From a bacterium (GTDB taxonomy: Bacteria; Zhuqueibacterota; QNDG01; JAFGCO01), in the NCBI GenBank assembly GCA_016930535.1, contig JAFGGN010000074.1, positions 62,001 to 126,000 on the forward strand: 64,000 nucleotides of DNA, in the 5' to 3' direction. The notes under the pieces are model-generated. The model was not told where the DNA came from, did not search any database, and was given only the letters and a program-made list of their open reading frames with translations. Positions within the stretch are counted from its first letter, which is position 1, and the number at the start of each line of letters is the position of its first letter. Below are positions 34,997 to 44,138 of the stretch, piece by piece. Made by a program: the position numbers and the translations under genes.

Positions 34997-36577
34997 ATGT
35001 CCAAAGTATTTATATACGACACCACGTTGCGGGATGGGAATCAGGCTCGCGGTGTTTCACTGTCGCTCGATGACAAATTGCTCATTGCCCGGCGTCTGGA
35101 CGATTTCGGCATGGATTATATTGAAGGCGGCTGGCCGAATCCAACCAATCAGACGGATATGCAGTTCTATCCGGAGAGCAGAAAGCTGAAACTCAAACAT
35201 GCACGCATTGCGGCCTTCGGTTCCACCCGACGGCCCAAAATAAAACCCGGCGAGGATCCCGGACTGAAATGCCTGACTGAGACCAGGGCGCCGGTGATCA
35301 CCATATTCGGAAAGAGCTGGGATCTGCATGCAACGAACATACTGAAAACCACGCTCGATGAGAACCTCAGAATGATAGAGGATTCGGTGCGGTTTTTAAA
35401 ACAGCACTGCGATGAAGTGATTTATGACGCGGAGCATTTCTTTGACGGATACAAAGAAAATGCGGCCTATGCCATGAAAACGCTGGAAGCGGCTGCGGAA
35501 GGCGGCGCAGACTGGATCGTGCTGTGCGACACCAACGGCGGTCTTCTGACCAGGGAATGCGAACAAATATTTCTTAAGGTTCAGGAGCTGGTTCAGGTTC
35601 CGCTGGGTGTGCATGTGCATAATGATGCAGGATGCGCGGAAGCCAACTCCCTGATCTGTGTGGCAAACGGAGCCAGGCATGTGCAGGGAACGATCAATGG
35701 ACTGGGCGAGCGGTGCGGCAACGCAAATTTATGCACCATTGTCCCGGATATCGAACTGAAGATGAATCTGAAAACCGTGGGCCGGGCCAAATTGAAGAAA
35801 CTCAGGGATCTTTCCCTGTACGTCAGTGAAATCGCCAATCTGCATCACAACGAACGGCTGCCGTTTGTGGGCGAAGCCGCTTTCTCGCACAAGGGAGGCG
35901 CGCATATCGATGGCGTGCTGAAGGAAAGAAGGTCCTTCGAGCACATCGATCCGTCCCTTGTCGGAAACGAACGGACGTACATACTGTCGGATCAGGCAGG
36001 CGGATCCACAATCGTGGAAAAATTGAGCACTTTCATTCCGGACGTGGACAAAAAGGATCCCCGTGTCAAGGCACTGCTCAAGAAATTGAAGGACATGGAA
36101 GCGGGAGGATATCAGTTTGAGGCCGCAGAAGCCTCTTTCCGTCTCATTGCCTACAAGGCGCTGGGATTGTACAAGGAACCCTTTATGTTCAGGGGCTTCC
36201 GTGTGATCGAGGAAAAACGGGGGGAGAAAAATCCGTACTCGGAGGCCACCATACAGGTGGAGGTCGATGGAACCGTGGAGCATACCGCTGCCGAAGGGGA
36301 TGGTCCCGTCAATGCACTGGACAATGCCATACGAAAGGCCCTGTCCCGGTTTTATCCGCGTATCGCCGATTTCCGCCTGACAGATTACAAGGTGCTGGTG
36401 ATCAATGCAAGAATGGGAACAGCGGCCCGCGTACGTGTGCTGATCGAATCCACGGATGGTCAGGATATCTGGGGAACGGTCGGTGTGTCCGAAAATGTGA
36501 TCGAAGCATCCTGGCTTGCACTTCTGGACAGTCTGAATTATAAATTGATGATCGATCAGAAAAACAGGAAATCCTGA
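34997..36577 (+). CDS. cimA: (R)-citramalate synthase
   Basis: It condenses pyruvate with acetyl-CoA to form (R)-citramalate, the first step of the threonine-independent isoleucine route. The 526-residue length fits the CimA branch of the DRE-TIM family. The catalytic start is YDTTLRDGNQARGVSLSLDDK (TTLRDGxQ), and YIEGGWPNPTNQ is diagnostic for CimA over isopropylmalate synthase. Metal-binding residues appear in HVHNDAGCAEANS, followed by GTINGLGERCGNANLCT. The C-terminal ~130 residues are the regulatory LeuA-dimer domain (EATIQVEVDGTVEHTAAEGDGPVNALDNAIRKAL). It ends 2 nt before a convergent gene. No other isoleucine genes are nearby. Confidence 0.95.
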   Translation: MSKVFIYDTTLRDGNQARGVSLSLDDKLLIARRLDDFGMDYIEGGWPNPTNQTDMQFYPESRKLKLKHARIAAFGSTRRPKIKPGEDPGLKCLTETRAPVITIFGKSWDLHATNILKTTLDENLRMIEDSVRFLKQHCDEVIYDAEHFFDGYKENAAYAMKTLEAAAEGGADWIVLCDTNGGLLTRECEQIFLKVQELVQVPLGVHVHNDAGCAEANSLICVANGARHVQGTINGLGERCGNANLCTIVPDIELKMNLKTVGRAKLKKLRDLSLYVSEIANLHHNERLPFVGEAAFSHKGGAHIDGVLKERRSFEHIDPSLVGNERTYILSDQAGGSTIVEKLSTFIPDVDKKDPRVKALLKKLKDMEAGGYQFEAAEASFRLIAYKALGLYKEPFMFRGFRVIEEKRGEKNPYSEATIQVEVDGTVEHTAAEGDGPVNALDNAIRKALSRFYPRIADFRLTDYKVLVINARMGTAARVRVLIESTDGQDIWGTVGVSENVIEASWLALLDSLNYKLMIDQKNRKS

Positions 36578-36579
36578 AA

Positions 36580-38520
36580 TTATTTTGTATAAACCAGCTT
36601 CTGGCTCTTCGTGATATGCGGCGTGTTTATCCGGAGGATGTATATCCCAGCAGCGAAGTTCTCAGCATGCCATTCCCATCGATGACTTCCCTTTTCCAGG
36701 ATCCGGTCCGGATCGTCTGAGACACATTCCCCCCGGCTGTTGAAAATACGGATTTGCACATGCTGCCGCTCCTGCAGATCGAAGCATATCACCGTTTTTC
36801 CGTTGAACGGATTTGGAAATGCCGGATAGAGGACCATAGATTCCGGATCCGGAACCTGCAGCTGCAGTTTCGTCGATTCACGGACCTCTTTGAGCACCCA
36901 GTTCAGGGGATCTATTTCAAACGGACCGCCGCCCACCCGGATCCGGGCATTCCCCGATTCCATGTCCACACGCTGAACCGTTTCTCCTGTTTTAATATCC
37001 AGCATCATCCGGAACGTTCCGGGTGATTCCGTGATCCATTGCAGCAGCAGCGTATCCCCGGTAAGAGAGGTCTCGAGTACCGGCAGTGCGGGAACACGCA
37101 GATAGGCATCGAAAAACCAGCCCAGAGAACGTCCGGAAACGGTTTCGGCCAGTGATATGAAATCTTCGGTGTTCACGGAACGGCATTGTTCGCCCGTTTT
37201 TATCTGTTCGGAAGCGGGCGAGGGATAGAGCATCTGTCTGAGCAGCGGGAAGAAAACAGCATCTCCCAGGAGATAACGCAGACTGTGAATTACCCTGGCC
37301 GCCTTATAGTAGACATCCAGACCATAAATCGCATCAAACGAAGCCGGTTCGGCCGGTACAAGGGGGATACGGTTCTGGATCCGGTTGAAGTTGTGTTCAA
37401 TATACCCGTGCAGGCCTGTTTCACCGAGAAGGTGTTCAGCAAAAAGGGCCTCCGTGTATGTGGCGAATCCTTCGTGAAGCCACAGGTCCTTCCAGTCGCT
37501 GTTCGTGATCAGGTTGCCCCACCATTCGTGTACGGTTTCATGAAAAAGAATGGTGTCGAATCCATAGGCGTTCAGGACAAACTCGTCTCCGTAGGATATA
37601 ATGGTCTGATGCTCCATGCCGAGATAAGGTGTTCTGGCCACGCCGTATTTGTCGATCCGAAACGGATACGGGCCGTAAACGGATTCAAGAAATTCGAGAT
37701 TGGTTTTCATCTGTCCGAGAAAATCGTCCGTATGGGAGATGTCACCGGGAAGGAAGTACAGGAACAGGGGCAGTGTATCGCCGCTGATGCACACGAAGCG
37801 GTCTTCCGATACGTTGTAGGGAGCCAGATTCAGGGTGACATTATACGTATTGATGGGCGTGCTGCTGAACCAGTGAAATGTACGGAAGCCGTTGCCGTGG
37901 TTCTCAACGGACCGCAGCCTTCCGTTGGAGGCACAGATCAGATCATCGGGCACCGTGAAATGCATGGCCATTGAATCCGGTTCGTCAGAGGGGTGATCCT
38001 TGCAGGGCCACCAGATATCCGCCCCTTCGCCTTCACAGGCCACGCCTGCCCAGGGCTGGCCCAGAGGGGTGACCTCCCAGACAAACCCGCCTTCCCAGGG
38101 CGGCATTTCAGCCTCATGCGGCCGGCCCCCGTATTCAATCCTGATACGGACCGATTCACCGGCGTTGAAGCCGCCGTTCCGGCTGATCCGGATCTGTCCG
38201 CCGGGCCTTTCGAAACTCAGGCCGGATTCCGATGCATCCGGATGAATTTCGTTGATACGGCTTACTTCGAATTCGGAAGCCAGATCCAGGACGAATACGG
38301 AAACATCGTCCAGTATATCGGCCGAGACCGTCAATGAACCGTCGATGGTCCGGCTGTTTACATCGACCGTCAGGTCCAGGTCGTAATATGTGACGTCATA
38401 TGCCGCCTGCTCGGGCATCAGGACGCCGCCGGAATCCGCCGCGAAAACGGGTGTCAGGGTTTGCATGAACAGGTTGAACAGGACAAGACAGCCATGAACA
38501 GACACGTTCCTTGCGGACAT
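36580..38520 (-). CDS. Secreted M1-family aminopeptidase with T9SS-type sorting domain
   Basis: A zinc aminopeptidase of the M1 family, 646 residues from the ATG at 38520. CGGAGA lies just upstream and a signal peptide follows (GCLVLFNLFMQTLTPVFAA); a 22-residue upstream extension lacks these. After the N-terminal beta domain the exopeptidase motif reads GMEHQ in place of GAMEN. The zinc site HETVHEWWGN followed by LHEGFATY is intact near residues 320-350, with a plausible catalytic Tyr in YYKAAR. The last ~80 residues, from YPAFPNPFNG to KLVYTK, form a type IX-like secretion domain. It is likely surface-bound or released and digests peptides. A perfect 6-bp hairpin (38562-38579) sits in its leader. 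Confidence 0.88.
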   Translation of the reverse strand: MSARNVSVHGCLVLFNLFMQTLTPVFAADSGGVLMPEQAAYDVTYYDLDLTVDVNSRTIDGSLTVSADILDDVSVFVLDLASEFEVSRINEIHPDASESGLSFERPGGQIRISRNGGFNAGESVRIRIEYGGRPHEAEMPPWEGGFVWEVTPLGQPWAGVACEGEGADIWWPCKDHPSDEPDSMAMHFTVPDDLICASNGRLRSVENHGNGFRTFHWFSSTPINTYNVTLNLAPYNVSEDRFVCISGDTLPLFLYFLPGDISHTDDFLGQMKTNLEFLESVYGPYPFRIDKYGVARTPYLGMEHQTIISYGDEFVLNAYGFDTILFHETVHEWWGNLITNSDWKDLWLHEGFATYTEALFAEHLLGETGLHGYIEHNFNRIQNRIPLVPAEPASFDAIYGLDVYYKAARVIHSLRYLLGDAVFFPLLRQMLYPSPASEQIKTGEQCRSVNTEDFISLAETVSGRSLGWFFDAYLRVPALPVLETSLTGDTLLLQWITESPGTFRMMLDIKTGETVQRVDMESGNARIRVGGGPFEIDPLNWVLKEVRESTKLQLQVPDPESMVLYPAFPNPFNGKTVICFDLQERQHVQIRIFNSRGECVSDDPDRILEKGSHRWEWHAENFAAGIYILRINTPHITKSQKLVYTK

Positions 38521-38883
38521 GATCGGATTCTCCGGGTGATCACACGGTAAAAATGGTCGTCGCCACCGGAAGTGGTGGCCGTTCACTCATGTTCCGCATT
38601 GTAATAAAATAATTGCTGAAAGGCAAGACAAAACACACGCGGCACACAGGGATACGCAGAAAACAGACGGCCGGACGGTCTCCGGATAAAAAAAATGTCC
38701 ATATTCATACTGAAAGGCACGGAGTTTGCGTACATCCTATTTGCAATGTTTTAATCGACAGTAGTCCCAAAATGAAATTATTGTCATTTAAATTACGGTT
38801 TTGAAAAGAAAAACATTGCAACTTGAAAAATTTAGCCGGTAGAGGCACAGGCGTTACCGGCCACATTCACCAAGCCTGGGGGG
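38521..38883. other. Intergenic region between divergent M1 peptidase and VWA genes
   Basis: 363 nt between divergent starts. It holds the GCCACC-GGAAGT-GGTGGC hairpin (38562-38579) near the peptidase start and the inverted-repeat element at 38741-38821 on the VWA side. An open frame at 38613-38804 encodes low-complexity basic sequence with no family features and is not called. I could not pick a convincing sigma-70 promoter, although one is expected on each strand. Confidence 0.5.
38741..38821. repeat. 81-bp element bounded by perfect 12-bp inverted repeats
   Basis: TTGCAATGTTTT (38741-38752) is the exact reverse complement of AAAACATTGCAA (38810-38821), with 57 nt between. Inside lies a smaller inverted pair AAATGA/TCATTT. 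It is AT-rich and starts 143 nt before the VWA gene. It could be a MITE-like remnant or a structured leader; no clear target duplication is visible. Confidence 0.55.
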
Positions 38884-41800
38884 ATGCGATTGCAGAATCG
38901 TATCAGACAATATGTTTCCGGTTCGATCATGAGAAATGATGCTCGTGATCGTCGTTTTCGGCATCCATGCATACTGGCAGGGATCCTCGCCGTTTTGATC
39001 CTGACAGGCGGCACGGGCATTTTATATGCACAGTCGGATGGACTGCAGATCAAATTCCTGAATATCAGTATTACCGATTCCACGGTTTACAACCACCTGC
39101 CTGCGGATTTTCCGTATCCGGTGCTTTCACTTATTCAGATCAAGGATAATTATCAGCATTACATTCACGGTCTTGCAGCCATGGATACCTGGCTGGGTCC
39201 GGACGATATCACGGAAATCGGCCTTCCTGTAAACGATGTGTGGAAGGTCATTACAGAACGGCACCGGTATGAAGACAATTATCCGCCGAATCAGAACGTC
39301 AAGGAGATGATGCCGCAATTTATGGTGGCCGAACTCAGTCAGGTCGAGGGGTACGGTGTGTCCATGGCTCTGGCCATGGATTACAGCGGCAGTATGGGAG
39401 CGGGCATTGCCGAAGCGGAAAAAGCGGCAAGATATCTTGTCAGAAAAATCAATAAAAACGATGAAGTGGCCATATTGAAAATTACGGCCAGTTCGGAAGT
39501 CTATCAAAATTTTACCAGCGATACCACGCTCCTGATGCAGGCCATCAATACGCCGACGCCGGACGGAGGCGGCACACTGCTGAATCAGGGTATTTATGAT
39601 GCGGTCCAGTTATGTGCGGGCGCCAGGGGAAGACGGGCCGTGGTGGTTTATACGGACGGATTGAACGACATGCCCGGACCCGCGGCGCAGGAGATTATCG
39701 ATCTTGCCAAATCCATGGGCGTGATCGTTTTCACGATCGGACTGGGGGATGAAATCGACGAGGAAGATCTCGGTGAAATCGCAATCGAGACAGGCGGCTA
39801 TTACCGCAGGACACCCAGTCCGGCCAGCCTCGGTCTGATCTATCAGCAGATTTATCATTATATCAACGGTTTTTACGCGCTTGCCCATACCAGTACGGAT
39901 CCGTTCTATAACGGAACCTGGCGAAGGGTCGATGTGGATATTGAATCCGAACAGCATCTCAAGGGGCACGGATGGGGATCCTATTATGTTCCGTTTCTTC
40001 CGCGGAATGTCCGTGTGCACAACAAGGTCGTATCGGATTCCGTCATGGTATTCGAAGGAGACACCCTGTATTTTGCCACATCGGAGGATCTCGTCAACTA
40101 TACACTGACCGTCAATTGCGACGGTCCGGGTATTGCGCATGACATCGTGCTGAAAAATGTACCGGACAGTCATGTGCTTCCCGTCTCTTTCGAGGTGGAT
40201 CCGGATACGGTGATCGGCGATACGCTGATCTGGAAAATTGCACGTATGGACGGAGATACACAGCTCCGGTTCGATTATCAGGCCCGTGTTTCCACGTATC
40301 TGCCCATGCAGACCGTCGAGCTCGTCAACAGGGCTTTTATCAATTGCCCGTTCGATTCCATACCCGGCGACAATGAATCGAATTCCATTCTGCTGGCCAA
40401 GGGGCACCCGGACTTTGTGGTCCGATGCATGCCTCCTCCGGGCCTGGCATCTCCAGGACATCCGCTTTCTCTGCCGGCCATGCTGTACAACTGGGGCAAT
40501 GCGAGTGCCGTGGTGCCTGTGAGTGTCCGTTTTTATCTGGGCTCCCCCGGAGCAGAGCTTCTCGATGAGGTCATCGTTCCGTCACTTAATTTTTCAGATT
40601 CAGTTCGAGTGACGGGCGTGTGGAGCGAGCCTGTCGAGGGCGTTCATGAAATTTTCGTGGTGGCGGATGAACTGAACGAAATCAAGGAACTGAGGGAACA
40701 AAACAATCAGGATTCATGCACGATTCAGGTCGGCATTGACGATCTTCAGATGCAGATCAGCGGGATCCATTTCGGGCAGTGGCTCAGAAATGTTCAGGGA
40801 AGATTCCCGGAGCAGATTCTGACACGGGTGAATGTGCTCGATCAGAACCTGCATACGGTATTCGGACTGGCCAATGCATCGCAATGGATCGGTACGGCGC
40901 AGCCTGCAGAAACGGGCTTGCCATCCGGAAGTCATTGGAGCATGCTGACCGAATCGCCATGGACATGCCAGTATCCTGTATGCCGGACCGATGTCAGGGA
41001 AGGCATGAGAATCACTGAAATCCGGCAGGACACTTTTTCAGTCGTTTTTCTTGCTGAAAATTCCCAGAGCATGCAGGGCTGGCGCCAGCAGGCCCAGCTG
41101 GAAATTCTGCACATCATGGATCCGGAAAAAGACTGGGGCGCCGTGATCGGATTGGGTGCTTCGGTCGAGCTGCTGCAGGGTTTCACTCAGGATACAATGC
41201 TGCTGTCCCAGGCCTTTCAGTCACACGGGCAGTCCCAGAACCAGCCCGTGTATGAAGGCTGCATGGAGGGGATCGAGCTGGCTGCGGACAGATCCGGGCG
41301 AAGGGCCGTGATCGCCATGGTTTCAGGGCAGGAACAGGGCGGCTCACAGTCGTCCGGAAGCGTGATCTCCGCTTCCCTGGATCAATGCGTGCCCGTGTAT
41401 GTGATTCAGATCGGATCATCCCCCGCGAATCCGGATTTTAAAACGCTTGCCGACACCTCGGGCGGATGGTATTTTCAGATCAGCCATCAGGATGATGCTT
41501 CCGGTGTGACGGTACTGCTTCGTGATATGCTGCGGAATTATTACGGCCTGTCGCATGCATCCCCCGACACCCTGCGCAATGAAACCCTGCGGCGCATTCA
41601 TGCAGCAGTGGATGCGTTCGGCGTTTCGGCGGGAGATGCCGGCGTGTACCGGGCCCCTGCGGGATATGCGGATCTCGCCATCGAAAAAACCGGCCAGGCT
41701 CTGAGCATGTATCTGGAACAGGATGAAACCATTCCGAAGGTTCAACCCGGAGACAGTGTGGCCTATACGGTGACGGTTCGGAATACCGGGCACTATGATC

Positions 41801-43092
41801 TGACGCAGATTCAGGTTACGGATCTGCTTCCGGACAATCTGATCCTGTCCCGTGCGTCATCGCCATATACAGCGACCGGCAACAATTCGGTACGCTGGAC
41901 GATCGAAACGCTGCCGGTCTTTACACAAACCCGGATTACCTACACCTGTTTTGTGGACACGGTTCCCGGGGCACCGGCATTCCTGATGACAAATCGGGCA
42001 TCGGTTTCCCATTCGCACGATGAAATTGACAATAACAATTTCAGCGATGCCGTCATACGGTATATACCGCTCAGAGGACCGGATGTCAGGATTCTGAAAA
42101 CCGGACGGGCGGATTCGTCCGTGATCGTGCGTCAGGATTCGGTGTTCATATCGGATCCAGGAGACACGGTTCACTATACGATTCAGGTGATCAATCACGG
42201 CGAGATGCTCTGTCATGAAACGACGGTCACTGACACGCTTTCCAGATGGGTGAACCTGATCGGCATCCCTGACGGTGCAGATTATCAGGATGGTGTTCTT
42301 TCCTGGACGCTGGGACCTCTGGCATCCAGAGGCGGATTCGTAACCCTGTCTTACACCTGTGATGTGGACACGTTTCTGCCGCCCTGGGATGAAATGATCA
42401 TCAATACGGCGCATGCAGCCGCATCCGAGGATCTTTTTCCCGGGGACAATACGGTCAGCGACACCATGTGGGTAGTCGGACTCCTTCCGCCCGGTCCGCA
42501 GATCCAGGTTTCAAGATCACAGATAGAACCGGGTGACAGTGTTGGGATCTCTGTCATGACGCCGATTTATATCGAAGGGTGGGATCTGGTCGTTTTTTAT
42601 GAGGACGGCTATGAGAACCGGTCGTATGCGGATGCTTTTATCAGTCAGCATGACTTGAATCCGGCCCAATGGATCGATATTGCTCCTGTTTTCGATGAGA
42701 CCTATATGAGGACGGCTCAAAAACATGAAATGATCGGATTTGTCATTGAAACGTTCGATGTCTGGGGAAGCGTCCGTGCGGACACGGCTTATGTGAACGT
42801 GCGCAGTTCGGATGAATTCGCTCTGGACAGGAACGTGTTCCGGCCGGGTCATGACGGCAATCTGCAGCTTCGTTTCAAGCTCAGTTCAAACCGGTATGCC
42901 ACGGTTCATATTTTCGATCTGTCCGGCCACCATATCTGTGAACTGGCCGGAAGGGCTTTTCTTGCCGGCTGGAATGAACTGGTATGGAGCGGAGCGGACA
43001 AGTCCGGCCGGTTCATCGGAAGCGGCGTGTACCTGGCGGTCCTCGAGGCGGGAGACTACAGGCAGGCCAAGAAATTTATTGTTGTCCGGTAA
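38884..43092 (+). CDS. 1402-aa secreted protein with two VWA-like domains, DUF11/CARDB modules and T9SS-type domain
   Basis: A large surface protein with a signal segment near residues 30-50 (ILAGILAVLILTGGTGILYAQ); an alternative ATG at 38929 would shorten the leader. It is built from an internal duplication: each half has a beta domain (LQIKFLNISITD and LQMQISGIHFGQ) followed by a von Willebrand A domain. The first VWA has an intact metal site, DYSGSMGAG, with TPDGGGTLLN and VYTDGLND. The second reads AENSQSMQG and lacks the Asp, so it probably binds no metal. CARDB-like and two DUF11-like modules follow (QPGDSVAYTVTVRNTGHYDLTQIQV, DPGDTVHYTIQVINHG). The FlgD-like C-terminus ends KKFIVVR. 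Adhesion or protein-protein binding outside the cell is likely. Confidence 0.85.
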   Translation: MRLQNRIRQYVSGSIMRNDARDRRFRHPCILAGILAVLILTGGTGILYAQSDGLQIKFLNISITDSTVYNHLPADFPYPVLSLIQIKDNYQHYIHGLAAMDTWLGPDDITEIGLPVNDVWKVITERHRYEDNYPPNQNVKEMMPQFMVAELSQVEGYGVSMALAMDYSGSMGAGIAEAEKAARYLVRKINKNDEVAILKITASSEVYQNFTSDTTLLMQAINTPTPDGGGTLLNQGIYDAVQLCAGARGRRAVVVYTDGLNDMPGPAAQEIIDLAKSMGVIVFTIGLGDEIDEEDLGEIAIETGGYYRRTPSPASLGLIYQQIYHYINGFYALAHTSTDPFYNGTWRRVDVDIESEQHLKGHGWGSYYVPFLPRNVRVHNKVVSDSVMVFEGDTLYFATSEDLVNYTLTVNCDGPGIAHDIVLKNVPDSHVLPVSFEVDPDTVIGDTLIWKIARMDGDTQLRFDYQARVSTYLPMQTVELVNRAFINCPFDSIPGDNESNSILLAKGHPDFVVRCMPPPGLASPGHPLSLPAMLYNWGNASAVVPVSVRFYLGSPGAELLDEVIVPSLNFSDSVRVTGVWSEPVEGVHEIFVVADELNEIKELREQNNQDSCTIQVGIDDLQMQISGIHFGQWLRNVQGRFPEQILTRVNVLDQNLHTVFGLANASQWIGTAQPAETGLPSGSHWSMLTESPWTCQYPVCRTDVREGMRITEIRQDTFSVVFLAENSQSMQGWRQQAQLEILHIMDPEKDWGAVIGLGASVELLQGFTQDTMLLSQAFQSHGQSQNQPVYEGCMEGIELAADRSGRRAVIAMVSGQEQGGSQSSGSVISASLDQCVPVYVIQIGSSPANPDFKTLADTSGGWYFQISHQDDASGVTVLLRDMLRNYYGLSHASPDTLRNETLRRIHAAVDAFGVSAGDAGVYRAPAGYADLAIEKTGQALSMYLEQDETIPKVQPGDSVAYTVTVRNTGHYDLTQIQVTDLLPDNLILSRASSPYTATGNNSVRWTIETLPVFTQTRITYTCFVDTVPGAPAFLMTNRASVSHSHDEIDNNNFSDAVIRYIPLRGPDVRILKTGRADSSVIVRQDSVFISDPGDTVHYTIQVINHGEMLCHETTVTDTLSRWVNLIGIPDGADYQDGVLSWTLGPLASRGGFVTLSYTCDVDTFLPPWDEMIINTAHAAASEDLFPGDNTVSDTMWVVGLLPPGPQIQVSRSQIEPGDSVGISVMTPIYIEGWDLVVFYEDGYENRSYADAFISQHDLNPAQWIDIAPVFDETYMRTAQKHEMIGFVIETFDVWGSVRADTAYVNVRSSDEFALDRNVFRPGHDGNLQLRFKLSSNRYATVHIFDLSGHHICELAGRAFLAGWNELVWSGADKSGRFIGSGVYLAVLEAGDYRQAKKFIVVR

Positions 43093-43117
43093 GGCCGGTT
43101 CTCCGGCAACCTTTTTC
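43081..43117 (+). terminator. Intrinsic terminator overlapping the VWA gene end
   Basis: GTTGTCCGG at the last codons can pair with CCGGCAAC (43103-43110) with one bulged T, and a tighter GCCGG-TTCT-CCGGC stem nests inside. CTTTTTC follows directly. The hairpin overlaps the stop codon. Confidence 0.65.
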
Positions 43118-43217
43118 AAACCGACTGATGTCCCTCTTGATTTCTTGAACAGATTGTCGTAATTTGAATCAACTTGTCCAATCCTTCATTTAACAGGGCC
43201 GATGGCTGCAACGGCAA

Positions 43218-44078
43218 ATGCACATGAAAAAAACGGTCTTTCTTATCATTTTTTTTATCATAACCATGATGGCCCTATGGACGGTCAGGGGCAACCGGAT
43301 CATGAAAAACCGGTCGGAAACCGACTGTCAGCAGATCCTGGCCGGGATCGATACGGCCCGTATCGCCGTTTCTCCCGAAGCATTGAAGCCCCTTCCGGCA
43401 CCGGTACGGCGGTACCTGCAGCAGGTTCTGGGAAATAATGCATCCCGGTATTCCCTGGTCCGCCTGCGTCACGGCGGATACATGCATGTCGGAATGGATT
43501 CCAATTTTTACGATCATCCGAAATGGAAATTTTTTGTGGCTGAGGATCTCGTCCGGCTCGACCGCCCCGCCTTTTTCTGGAAGGCGATGATTCATCTGGG
43601 GTGGGAATTCTGGCGTAAAGGTTCGCTCTTGCTCGATGCGGACCGGGCCGAGCTTGTCTGGACATGGATGGGCGTCGTGCCCCTCCTGAAACTGAGCAAT
43701 CCACATGTCAGGAAGCACGCCCTGGCCCAGTATCTTGTATTTTCCCCCTGGTATCCCACCGCACTCCTGCAATCGGATTATTTATCCTGGACTGCGGTCA
43801 ACGATACATCGGCACACGTGACGATTCAGTCGAACGGGCTGACAATTCAGGGTGAATTTCACTTTAATGGAGACGGCATGCTGTGCCGTTTTGTCACGAA
43901 TGATATCGGCAGGATCACGGAGGGCGGTGCGGTTTATGAAGCCTGCAGGGTCAATTACCGTTATTATGAAAAACTGGAAGGGATTCTTATGCCCGTCCGG
44001 CTGAGTTATTCATGGAAAACACCCCGTGGCTGGATCAGCAACGCGGATTTCCGTCTGGATGAAATCGTCTTTGAATAA
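43218..44078 (+). CDS. DUF6544-like membrane-anchored protein
   Basis: A 286-residue protein with one N-terminal membrane segment (VFLIIFFIITMMALWTV); the start is either ATG at 43218 or the one two codons later. The body resembles DUF6544-type proteins, beginning LPAPVRRYLQQVLG and continuing with a lipocalin-like beta fold rich in Trp, Tyr and Phe (GYMHVGMDSNFYD, KWKFFVAEDLVRLDRPAFFWKA, MPVRLSYSWKTPRGW). The function of this family is not known to me. It precedes the patatin gene by 60 nt on the same strand. The family call rests mainly on the PVRRYL start and overall pattern, so it is moderate. Confidence 0.6.
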   Translation: MHMKKTVFLIIFFIITMMALWTVRGNRIMKNRSETDCQQILAGIDTARIAVSPEALKPLPAPVRRYLQQVLGNNASRYSLVRLRHGGYMHVGMDSNFYDHPKWKFFVAEDLVRLDRPAFFWKAMIHLGWEFWRKGSLLLDADRAELVWTWMGVVPLLKLSNPHVRKHALAQYLVFSPWYPTALLQSDYLSWTAVNDTSAHVTIQSNGLTIQGEFHFNGDGMLCRFVTNDIGRITEGGAVYEACRVNYRYYEKLEGILMPVRLSYSWKTPRGWISNADFRLDEIVFE

Positions 44079-44138
44079 AATGCCGGGACAGCCTGCATTC
44101 GAAAAAGTGTGCGCAAACCCGAAAACCGGAACAGGAAC

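Noticed and set aside
38613..38804. 63-codon open frame in the divergent intergenic region
   Set aside because: Low-complexity Lys/Thr/His sequence, no Shine-Dalgarno, and it runs into the inverted-repeat element.
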